Origin: Ryuthela nishihirai | Lineage: Eukaryota > Arthropoda > Arachnida > Araneae > Heptathelidae | Length of the DNA: 64,000 nucleotides | Assembly (NCBI GenBank): GCA_038380435.1 | Contig: JAWZYU010000057.1 | Span: 1,240,001-1,304,000, forward strand | Reading direction: 5' to 3' | Shown here: in pieces, positions 54,826-64,000 of the stretch | How the letters are laid out: each line of letters begins with the position of its first letter | Position numbering within the stretch: position 1 is the first letter of the stretch | Made by a program: the position numbers and the translations under genes | Notes under the pieces: generated by a model | What the model was told of the DNA's origin: nothing | The model's database searches: none | Seen by the model: the letters and a program-made list of their open reading frames with translations, nothing else

Positions 54826-55072
54826 CCTTAAAGATCCACTTTCTCCATTCCCACTTAGACTTCTTCCCCAACAACTGCAGCATGGTCAGTGATGAGCATG
54901 GTGAACGTTTTCACCAGGACATTGCAACGATGGAGAAACGATACCATGGAAACTCTTCCATTTCAATATTGGCTGACTCCATTTCATTGTTGGATGGTCG
55001 CCAAAAATGATCGTGAGCAGCTGTAAAAGCGATGTCGGAAGTAGAAGCGGAGTTTTACCGATACATGTCATA
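54826..55072 (+). pseudogene. Fragment of a recurrent arthropod protein with SDEHGERFHQD motif
   Basis: One frame reads IHFLHSHLDFFPNNCSMVSDEHGERFHQDIATMEKRYHG, then degenerates (ISILADSISLLDG) to TGA and a second TGA near 55020, with EFYRY after. From memory, DEHGERFHQDI with a following MEKRYQG-like block recurs in many uncharacterised arthropod proteins, probably spread by a transposon; I cannot name the element. Surrounded by repeats and broken. Confidence 0.6.
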
Positions 55073-55224
55073 TGTACGCATTACTCTGCTATATAAGAAA
55101 CTAGTGCTGATTTCTCAGAAGTCGCAGCCAATTTTGCATTTTCTTTCTAAAATTTCTAAACTTAATTTTTATTTTTTTTTAAAACTTTCATTCTACAAAA
55201 TTTTTCTTCCCGTACTTCGTGGCG

Positions 55225-55440
55225 GTAGCTCTCTTTTCATCCCTCCCTTCCATTCGCTCTCCGTTAATATTAATCCCTCTCTTAATTCTTTCCTCTCCTG
55301 ATGGCTCGCGACACATCTTCATAACTGTTCGAAAATTTTGACAGTTATTGTCCAACAACCTCCGATATTGGGGTGATCGCTTTTTAGCTTAAAGGAATAA
55401 TTTCTTACTCTCTCGAAGAGCGAAATAGGAAATTTTATTT
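55225..55440 (-). repeat. Rep-D copy joined to cassette 3 without SINE-B
   Basis: GGCTCGCGACACATCTTCAT and CAACCTCCGATATTGGGGTG are contiguous through TTATTGTCCAAC (55345-55356), the phrase that borders SINE-B at the other three cassettes. Confidence 0.7.
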
Positions 55441-56165
55441 TTTTATAAGTTCAGATAACTGCTCGGGTGGATAATTGCTATTGGAACTGAAGATAAAAAA
55501 AATATTTAAAAAAATTCGAAATGATGAATATGGTCATGAAGAATAGAGTCGCCAATCTTGATTAAAATTTTTAACACTTGTCTGAAATTTTGCTGTAAGA
55601 AACCTTTCATTAATGCACTCCTATCCCAAAAAACCATCACTAGCGTGTCTGCTGAGAAGCACACCTACGCCTTGGTTATGCTTAATATGTTCCCTCCCTG
55701 GAAAGGGAAATTTAAGATTATTTTTAAGAATCTGACCTTTATCTGTCCATTTGGTGTCATGCAAGTCGAAAATATCTAAATTATAAAGCTGTAAGTCTTG
55801 TGTGAGGACATCAAGAGAATAAGCTCTGTGCAGAGTCCTCACATTCCAACTACCTATGGAGAGAAAATGGTTATTGGGATGTTTAAAGAAATTATGTTTA
55901 TTGAGAGAGGGAACGCCGACAATATTAAACAGCCTCCAAATCGCTGACATGAGGCAAAGTCCCGTTCCTCCACCAAGCCATAAACAATGGAAGACTTCCT
56001 CCAATGTAGAATTTGACGATACCAGTAGAATCATTCTGATTCATTCTTTCAGATTTTCATTGCGATAGATTTTGCTATTCTGTTATTTCCGACGTCCGTG
56101 ACCGAAAGTTCCCGAATTTCGTAGATGATCAAGGTCACTTTGACAGAAATACGCCTGGACACCAC
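55441..56165 (-). pseudogene. Cassette copy 3: RTE endonuclease N-terminal half
   Basis: Minus ORF 56034-55621, 137 codons, with SWNVRTLHRAYSLDVL, LHDTKWTDKG (the LQET-type motif is damaged) and GVLLSRHASDGFLG. Paralogue of 29440-30256. Confidence 0.83.
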
Positions 56166-57145
56166 GGAGGAGTGTCTAAAGGAGAAGAGATCTAGCTTCC
56201 ATAGACGTAATGTAAACTTCTCAATTGCAGCGCCCTCTAAACATGGCAAATTCGTGCATTGCAGTGTAGTCACCAAGCCAGGGAGAGGAGCGAGTTCCCT
56301 GCATTATTTTTCCACCGCCGAGCAATGTTTTCAATTGCCTACACCACGTGACTAATTTTACATACACTTCAATTCTGAAAAATGTTTCTTTTCTTCACGA
56401 GGTACAGTCATAATTTTCATTTTGTTTAGGGAGAAAATATCATGAGGTAACGAAATCATTTTCTTTAATAAAATCCAATTATGTAAAACTGGTAGCAGCT
56501 ATGCTAAAGAACAAAATTTTAATATTTTGAACAAACTACAGCATTTAGTATATTATAATAAATTAAGATTTATGTGTCAATGCACGATAACATGATCTAT
56601 ATAATTATATTTTATACAATTGCTGATATTTCCAATAAATATCATATCCAGTTTTTACTTGTATAAACGTTCAACAGATGGCAGCAGGCACTTCCCGTAT
56701 CAACCATAAAAAAAGAATTACACTGTTAGAGCAAAGTGCAGAAGCCAACGTACATCGATATGCTCCAGGGAACACAAACCTGCAACATACATTGACTTAT
56801 ATATATTCACAAGATGATTAAATGTATTAATTTACATATTAATTTTAAAAATTCTGCAGAATCACTCAAAATAAATAAACAACGGCTTTTCCAGGTATCG
56901 TAAAATGTGCTCCTGAACAGGATAAAACACTCATTGAATAACTTTAGGGTCAGCTACCACTGCGCAAAACGGCATGTTAGACATTTGGAAACACTGGTTA
57001 AATCGCAATATATATATATACCAATAGTAAGACAAACCATAACTGCAGTGGGCTAAAATGATTGCACTGCGCATGCACAGATCGCCCCTTACAGTTGTTT
57101 TTGTGTCTGCACATCAATTTGCCACTTCTCCTTAGACCTCCTTTG
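56166..57145 (+). mobile_element. hAT-N1 copy in cassette 3
   Basis: As 30257-31233, same position between RTE and Jockey, so an inherited insertion. Confidence 0.75.
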
Positions 57146-58190
57146 ACCACACTAAGACATCAAAGATCATAAAGTGACAACAGTAGTCCCAGGCCTTGGA
57201 CATATACCTGCTTAATCTTAGCTAACACCACTGGCCAAATGATTGAAACGTGTGAACAAATGACGGTAGAACCGTAATATGAGTTGAAAAGAATGGGGGG
57301 ATGTCGGGGGGAGGAGTGGGAAGTGGAGTAGTAAGAGAAAAGTAAGTAATAAGTAAGGAATAATTTAAGGTTCTGCTCCAGATGAGGTCAGTACAAGTAG
57401 CGCCATCTGGTTTCGATCCCTTTTTTAATCCTGATTATCAAGTAGAGATTTTGGTCGTTTGAATTTGCGTGAGGGGTACAACATCATAATTAAGTAAATC
57501 TCTAATAAGTTGATTAGGATGTTCTGCGATAGTTGCAAAAAAGTTTTTGGCCATTTTCTTGATGTATTAGAGATTTGTTTCACAATTTAGATCTCGATGA
57601 ATGATAGTATTCCTGACAAACCAGGGAGCTGCTACAGCAGAACGTAGGATTTTATTTTGTAGCGATTGGAGATTTGAAAGATTTTTATTCGAACATGCAA
57701 CCCAGATGGGGGCAGCATATGGAAGGAGAGGTTTGATTACCTGATTATAAATTAGCACTTTATGTGATGTTGCGATATGAGATCTTCCCTCAAGCAGAGG
57801 GAATATGTAGTTTGCAGTATAGTGCTCTGGCTTTGTGAACATCATTCCCTACATGGGCATCCAATTTGAGCTTGTGTTGAATCGTGATGCCTAGGTATTT
57901 GGTATGATCGCTCCACACTATCTGTTTATCAAATTGGTAGAAATTTTGATGATGGGGATTTCGTTTATGTGACATAAGAACTGCAATACTTTTTGTAGGG
58001 TTAACTGCATTCTCTTGCAGGCAAGGGGCACGTAAAGGGAGGGTGCGAGAAATGCCGTGTCGTCAGCGTAAATGGCATTTACAACTCGATGAAGCTTAGG
58101 AATGAAGATATTAATCAATGTCGGGGACAGAATGGAGCCTGGAGGGACTCATGTCTAATATATGATTTGCCACTTCGACTTGGAAGGAAA
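57146..58190 (-). pseudogene. Cassette copy 3: Jockey RT C-terminal part
   Basis: IPKLHRVVNAIYADDTAFLAP, SDHTKYLGITIQHKLKLDAH, IWVACSNKNLSNLQSLQNKILRSAVAAPWFVRNTIIHRDL. Shares the 49-base deletion with 31241-32275. Premature stops present. Confidence 0.85.
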
Positions 58191-58975
58191 CGACTTAAAT
58201 ATTCTTGAAATAATTTTTCTGAACTTTGTGCAGGTAATTTAATTACATATGGGAAAATATTGAAATAATTAAAAACAGCAGAAATAAGAATGGAAAATTT
58301 GCTGTTTCCTTCAAAATCTGATCATGAATAGATTAGGCTAATTATCTTTTCGTTCTTTGTAATAGAATACATAACAGAATCACATGCATTCAAAAACATG
58401 AAACATAAAGAGATATTGAGACCGAAGTGTTGTTCATTATATAGTTCATATATATTCTACTTACAAAGAAATACGATCAATGTTCCATTTTGTAAACCTT
58501 TTTCAATTTCACGTTTTTCCTACCACTGTATTTAAAATCATATTCCAGTTCATCCTGTATCACCAAAACCAAATATTGACTTCTTAATTTTATTTAATAA
58601 TTACATACTAAGTGCTTACAATGCAATAATAATTACACTAATAGTATTTCATATTGATTCTCAAGAAAATATTTATGAGATAAAACAAATTGAATTTTGA
58701 ATTCGTATTGTTAACATTTATATCAATCGATCAATTATTCTCAGTTTATTTCTCCCCCTACCCTTTCTATAGCATTTTTTTTATTATTGCAAAAATTACC
58801 GGAAATTATTATATCAGTAGTAATGTTACACCGGATATGACGAAGTATATCAAAATTTGAAACATTTGCGAATAGGTGACACGTGAAATCTCTTCAGTCT
58901 AAAGGTAAAAATATCGATATTTCTAAATAAGTCCAGATCTATGAAAACAATCGAGGGGTGGGGAGGCAGATACTT
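58191..58975. repeat. AT-rich sequence paralogous to 32276-33060
   Basis: Nearly base-for-base the same with few substitutions; no gene. Confidence 0.6.
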
Positions 58976-59077
58976 GTTTTAGAATCCAGCATAACATTTC
59001 TCCTTCGGATTGGCAGATTTTTTTAAATCTTGAAAAATGAGAGATATATAAATAAATTTCATGATTTTTGCATCTCT

Positions 59078-59186
59078 TACCTTTTCTAGCATTCTGAAGA
59101 GAGGGTCGACGTATGCCCATCCTCTTTTTGTAGAATTTTTTGCAGAAGTAACAATGTTTGTCAAAGTGATAATCTCTTCCAATACG
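59078..59186 (-). other. Second copy of the candidate minus-strand exon
   Basis: Open like 33169-33277, with a better acceptor tract (TGCTATTTCTTTGAG) and the same GTAAGAG donor. Y to S and E to K changes lie in the middle of the exon. Confidence 0.33.
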
Positions 59187-59274
59187 GTACTCAAAGAAAT
59201 AGCACTTATTTTTCCCAGGAAAAGGTAGATCGATCATAAAAGTTATTCTTCTACTCACGAATTTCAGTGTGGGA

Positions 59275-59655
59275 TTGGGTTGGGTTGTTTTACCTCTGAG
59301 CGGCACTTTTTTGCACACCATAGGCTAAATGGCCAGGTCACGTGGACCCCGAAGGCTCAGAGAAGGTTGGGGGAGAGGACCCACTGAAACAGCTGTTGGA
59401 GACATATGATAGCCTCCCATCAAGGCCATTGAGTGTGTTCTTTAACGTGCACAGGATTCGGCTCTCCCTCACATGGAGACACGGCTTAACGTCCCATCCG
59501 ATGGACGGCGGCCTTTCCAAGCCCATCGGTGTCCCCTACTGACCTTGCGCAGGGCAGGAAATTTTGCGAAGTTAAATCTCAGCGCTGACCAAGTTGGGAC
59601 TCGAACCTGGAAACTAGATATTACGAGCGTGGAGCTCTACCGAGTGAGCCACCTC
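59275..59655 (-). mobile_element. SINE-A copy in the duplicated region (right copy)
   Basis: Orthologous insertion to 33366-33741; TSD at 59265-59274 and 59656-59665. Confidence 0.93.
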
Positions 59656-59656
59656 C

Positions 59657-59778
59657 AGTATGGGAGAACCTACCTTATAATGAGTTACTCCATGAATACG
59701 TTCATGCTTTTAAGTCAAACATTAATTCTTCTCTACTCCAAGGAATGTAAACAGAGAGATATTTCAAAAACGAAAGGT
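59657..59778 (+). other. Second copy of the candidate plus-strand exon, frameshifted
   Basis: WENLPYNELLHEYVHAFKSN is followed by an extra A (about 59724) that shifts the frame into a stop. Confidence 0.28.
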
Positions 59779-60394
59779 AAAACATTATTTCTTTAGAACA
59801 TAATTTTCGCAATTCACAATATTAGTTTGAAACTGGTCCCGATACAGGAAGATATAGGGGGAAAGAAATTCATCGAATCTGTACAGAATTGAATTGGGGT
59901 TCAAAGGAGGGGTGGGGGGGGGGCTAAGTAAGGCCACCTCGGTATCAAAGACCTGGACACTGCAGTAACAGAAAACCTAATTTTAAAACAATATAGCAGC
60001 TTTAAAAAAACAACTATTTTTCTTAAAATTCAAATGGTAGTTATTTTTTTATCACTTTGGTAATTACTTTTATAAATCTATCAAGTGTTTTAACAAAAAC
60101 AAAATAAATGAATTATTTTACTTTAACTTGTTTTAAAATAAATGGCTTTAACTTAAATTTTAACCCAATTGAAATACATATTTATTCAAAATTGGATTTC
60201 CTCTTTTTTTTCCTTCCTTTTGTTCAAGACTGTCCACGCCTATTGTATGAAGGCGACCTTGGGCTGAGAGAATGGATTTCGATTGAACACAAAATATTAG
60301 ATTTTGTTGCAATTTAGAGTTCCTTAAAAAATAAATGCAAATTGTCTGAAATACACCTACGTTCATCAACTGTTTGCCTATCTTACGAATATTA

Positions 60395-60603
60395 ATAAAA
60401 ATAATAATAAATACCCCCTCAAGCAGCTGCTTGCCACAGATGTCTGACAGGAGCCTGTCAGTATATATGCCACAGTAGAAGATCTGAGAGGATGGCAGGA
60501 CCTCAGCAGAAAACAACACGAACACCCATGCCTTACCCGGGAATCGAACCCAGGTCCCGTAGATCAGTAGCCAAGCGCGCTAACCACTCGGCCACGGGAC
60601 GGC
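60395..60603 (-). mobile_element. SINE-B copy, right-hand paralogue of 34480-34688
   Basis: Same TSD tacgaatatta at 60384-60394 and 60604-60614. Confidence 0.92.
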
Positions 60604-60614
60604 TACGAATATTA

Positions 60615-61360
60615 GCATTCTCAAAAAGAAGGAATTATTTAGAAAGAGCTCTTTTTAAGGTGTTTTTTAGGCAGATTCTTGAGAAACGTTTAGGGTTTCA
60701 GAAACCTTTGGTTACTAGCTTTATTGATTATAAAAAAGACTTTTCACTCTGTTGATCGCCTTAATTTGTGGTTGATTGTGAGATCGCATGGCATTCCGGA
60801 GAAGTTAGTTAACATAATGAAAGTTCTCTATAATAGCATTGAGTCGCATGTGAGAGTTTCTAAGGCTTGTAGCAGTTCGTTTAGCATTGTTTCAAATGTT
60901 CACGAAGGGTGTATTTTGACTCCTTTTCTTTTTACCTTGTATATTGATAACGTTATTCGAATTTCACTGCACGGTACAAATATTGGCCTTATATGGTTCC
61001 GAGGTCTGAAAATTTTTGATTTAGAATATACTGATGATTTAGCACTTTTCGCATTAGGTGGTTTGATTTTGTAAGTAATGATGAGGTTATGCAAAGCAGT
61101 CGGCAACCTCCTTTAAGCACCACAATCTGCAGAGAGAGACTCCGTTGGTTTGGCCATGTCGCCCGTATGGATAATTGTAGATTAGCGAATAGGGTTATGA
61201 ACAGGTGTGCCTAAAGGCCTCAGAAAGAGAGGGGAGACATAGGATGAGATGTGCGGACATGTCAAACAGGACCTTGTTAGAATTGGTCTACAATGACCAG
61301 GTGCAGCAGATGCAGCTCAGGACAGATGCGTTTGGGGAACAAAATTACGTAATATGGTTT
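60615..61360 (+). pseudogene. RTE RT remnant, right-hand paralogue of 34700-35440
   Basis: Translations of 60492-61074 and 34577-35159 agree at every residue, including the shared frameshift in motif A. Confidence 0.88.
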
Positions 61361-61724
61361 ACCCATGGCTGAGAAGGATTTCTCCTTTTATATATGTACT
61401 ATGAACAAGACTTCAATTTACAATATAATGAAACGGAAGATGCACGTACAACAATGGAAAACGAGACTGTGTTACAACGTTTCACTTGAGGTATAGCACG
61501 GGGTGAGAATTACGTCACTTACGAGTTCGAACGATGAAGTTGAAATGAAAGAACAGAATTCTATTTCTCCCCTGCTTGCCTGTGATTATATACCAGAACG
61601 TTCAATGTCTAAATAGTAGTTCGGAGAATCTGTTTATAGAAGAAAGAGATTAATCGTAATCTGTGAGCGTTGGTAGTAAGAAGTGTGATTTTGGAGATAT
61701 TTTTTGTTTTTGTTATGTTCAGTG
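61361..61724 (+). repeat. RTE 3' flank with the second empty hAT-N1 site
   Basis: ACGAGTTCGAACGATGAAG at 61521-61539; see 52177-53219. Confidence 0.65.
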
Positions 61725-62436
61725 ATCAGTTTTGGAATATTTAACTGATAAGAAAGTTTTTAGTTTCAAGTAAAATAGCAATTTATCTGTATCGCAGAAA
61801 AATGCTCTTTGCTTGAAGTAAAATCTGGCAATTATGGATATTGGGATCATTTTATACTAATTGATAGCATAGTGTTGTTTTGTGTGATTAGTGAAGAAAT
61901 TGTTAATGATTTATGCAATTTGTTGCCTTAGTTAATAAATCAGTTCATTTAGAGTTTGTTTATTTATTTGGGATTCACGTTCCGTTGCCAAATATCCAAA
62001 TAGAATTGAAAATCTTTAAAAATACCTTTATTCACATCTTGTATTTTTTAATACATGAATTATCAATTACATATACTATTACATGGCATGGAAAAATAAT
62101 TCGGCTTAACTATTCGTGATGAGACCTCAATATTTTGTAAAAACATAACAAATGGAAAAGATTAAAAATAATATTATCGATTGTTAATTTTGTTATTAAA
62201 TTTGTTAGCTTTTCATAGCTAACAGCAACCACCAGTATAAAATTTATTTAGATATATAGAAGTATTATTGTTTCCGTTTAATCACCGTGTGGTACTTCTG
62301 CTTTACGGGTTCCAGAAATATCTCTGCGGAAGCGGAGATTGAAATGAAATATAAAAGGTGTAAGTGTGACTGTTCAATGAAATTGCCATTCACTAAAAGG
62401 TAAACTTCTAATAATCTAGTAAAATACATTTTGCAG
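61725..62436 (+). repeat. Rep-C copy
   Basis: Paralogue of 35810-36520. Confidence 0.72.
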
Positions 62437-62448
62437 TTAATATCCAAC

Positions 62449-62654
62449 TGCCGTCCCATGGCCGAGTGGTTAGCACGCTTGGCTACTGATCTACGGGACC
62501 TGGGTTCGAGCCCTGGTTAAGGCATGGATGTATGTGTTGTTTTTCTGTTGAGGTCCTGCCATCCTCTCAGACCCTCTACTATGGCATATAAACTGACAGG
62601 CTCCTGTCAGACCTCTGTGGCAAGCAGCTGCTTGAGGGGGTATTTATTTTTATA
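62449..62654 (+). mobile_element. SINE-B copy before cassette 4
   Basis: Paralogue of 36533-36738 with the same flanks (62437-62448 and 62655-62666). Confidence 0.9.
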
Positions 62655-62664
62655 TTAATGTCCA

Positions 62665-63467
62665 ACAACCTCCGATATTGCGGTGATCCCTTTTTAGCTT
62701 AAAGGAATAATTTCTTACTCGAAGAGCGAAAAAGGAAATTTCATTTTTTTTTGTTTTGAAAACTGCTCGGGTGATTAATTGCTACTGAAACTGAAGATAA
62801 AAAAAATATTTAAAAAAATTCGAAATGATGGATATGGACGTGAAGAATAGAGTCGCCAATCTTGATTAAAATCTTTAACGTTTGTCTGAAATTTTGCTGT
62901 AAGAAACCTTTCATTAATGCACTCCTATCCTAAAAGAGCATCACTAGCGTGTCTGCTGAGAAGCACACCTACGCCTTGATGATGCTTAATATCTTCCCTC
63001 CCTGGAAAGAGAAATTTAAGATTATTTTTAAAAATCTGACCTTTATCTGTCCATCTATTCTCTTGCAAGCCGAAAATATCTAAATTATAAAGCTGAAAGT
63101 CTTGTGTGAGGACATCAAGAGAATAAGCTCTGTGCAGAGTCCTCACATTCCAACTTCCTATGGAGAGAAAATGGTTAGTGGGATGTTTAAAGAAATTACG
63201 TTTATTGAGAGAGGGAACGCCGACAATATTAAACAGCCTCCTAATCGCTGGCATGAGGCAAAGTCCCGTTCTCCCACCAAGCCATATACACTGGAAGATT
63301 TCCTCCAATGTAGAATTTGACGATATCAGTAGAAGCATTCAGATTCATTCTTTAAGATTTTCATTGCGACAGATTTTGGTATTCTGTTATTTCCGACGTC
63401 CGTGACCTAAAGGTCCCGAATTTCGTAGCTGATCAAGGTCACTTTGATACAATACGCCTGGACACCA
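62665..63467 (-). pseudogene. Cassette copy 4: RTE endonuclease N-terminal half
   Basis: Minus ORF 63338-62925, 137 codons, almost the same as 37428-37015. Confidence 0.85.
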
Positions 63468-64000
63468 CAAAGGAGTGTCTAAAGGAGAAGAGAGCTAGCT
63501 TCCATAGACGTCATGTAAACTTTTCGATTGCAGCGCCCTCTAATCAGTGCATTGCAGTGAAGTCACCTAGCCAGGGAGAGGAGAGAGTTCCCTGCATTAT
63601 TTTTCTACCGCCGAGCAAAGTTTTCAATTGCTTACACCACGTGACTAATTTTGCAAACAGTTTGACTCTGAAAAATGTTCACAAAAATAATTTACTTTTC
63701 GTTTAGAGAGAAAATATCATGACGTAATGAAATCATTTTCTTTAATAAAATCCAATTTTGTAAAACAGGTAGCAGCTATGCTAAAGAACAGAATTTTGAT
63801 AGGTTGAACAACCTACAGCATTTAGTATATTATAATAAATTGAGATTTATATGTCAATGCACGATAACATGATCTATATAATTATATTTTATACAATTGC
63901 TGATATTTCCAATATATATCATACCGAGTTTTTTACTTGTATAAACGTTCAACAGATGGCAGCAGGCACTCCCGTATCAACCATAAAAAAAAATTACACT
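63468..64000 (+). mobile_element. hAT-N1 copy, cut by the window end
   Basis: Starts AAAGGAGTGTCTAAAGG; follows 37559-38091 closely to the last base. Confidence 0.75.

Overview
The window looks like a eukaryotic, probably arthropod, intergenic or heterochromatic segment made almost entirely of transposable-element debris. The reasons are low GC, no long gene-like ORF outside transposons, no bacterial signals, LINE fragments of the Jockey and RTE types, Tc1 and hAT DNA transposons, and tRNA-derived SINEs with target-site duplications (TSDs). The species cannot be fixed from the sequence; a chelicerate is possible but that is a guess. No convincing complete host gene was found. The best host-derived candidates are two short exon-like blocks near 33.2 and 33.8 kb, repeated near 59.1 and 59.7 kb.

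Family names used here are local to this report. SINE-A is a tRNA-Met-like SINE with an A box, a B box, a body and a roughly 170-bp tail that is often tandemly repeated; it ends in AACCC repeats. SINE-B is a second tRNA-derived SINE whose 3' part carries two palindromes. hAT-N1 is a non-autonomous DNA transposon of about 1 kb. Rep-C, D, E, F and G are AT-rich dispersed repeats recognised only by recurrence.

Layout. 1-3 kb: an RTE LINE cut by SINE-A copies. 3.4-6.4 kb: a minus-strand LINE with endonuclease and a decayed CCHC ORF1, cut by SINE-A. 6.4-10.2 kb: Rep-C/F, nested old and young SINE-A, Tc1 pieces. 10.2-13.4 kb: a 128-bp tandem array that starts like a hAT terminus, interrupted by hAT-N1. 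13.7-16.3 kb: Rep-G/C, Tc1 transposase, a long-TIR element, an RTE fragment. 16.4-19.2 kb: SINE-A, a headless tail array, a hAT transposase C-terminus. 19.4-20.5 kb: the best-kept LINE ORF (RTE endonuclease). 20.5-23.3 kb: AT-rich, with an inverted-repeat structure. 23.3-27.1 kb: SINEs, a nested foldback element, and a Jockey LINE hit by three SINE-A copies. 28.2-39.9 kb: two copies of a cassette (RTE endonuclease, hAT-N1, Jockey RT, all in a fixed order) separated by Rep-C, SINEs and an RTE RT fragment. 40-49 kb: Rep-E, a LINE C-terminus, many SINE-A copies, a 49-bp hairpin array, a 38-bp array and Tc1 MITEs. 49-55 kb: SINE-B, Rep-E, a third RTE RT copy, hAT-N1 in a site that is empty elsewhere, Rep-C, and a conserved protein fragment. 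55.3-64 kb: a second copy of 29.4-38.1 kb, displaced by about 25.91 kb and running off the window.

The parts do not form a pathway. What ties them together is history: SINEs mark LINEs with clean TSDs, LINE/MITE/SINE composites have been copied as blocks, and tails and termini have been amplified into tandem arrays. The main new-looking observations are the tail-amplifying SINE-A, the hAT-terminus array, the hairpin array, the SINE-B palindromes and the 25.9-kb-spaced duplication carrying exon-like blocks.
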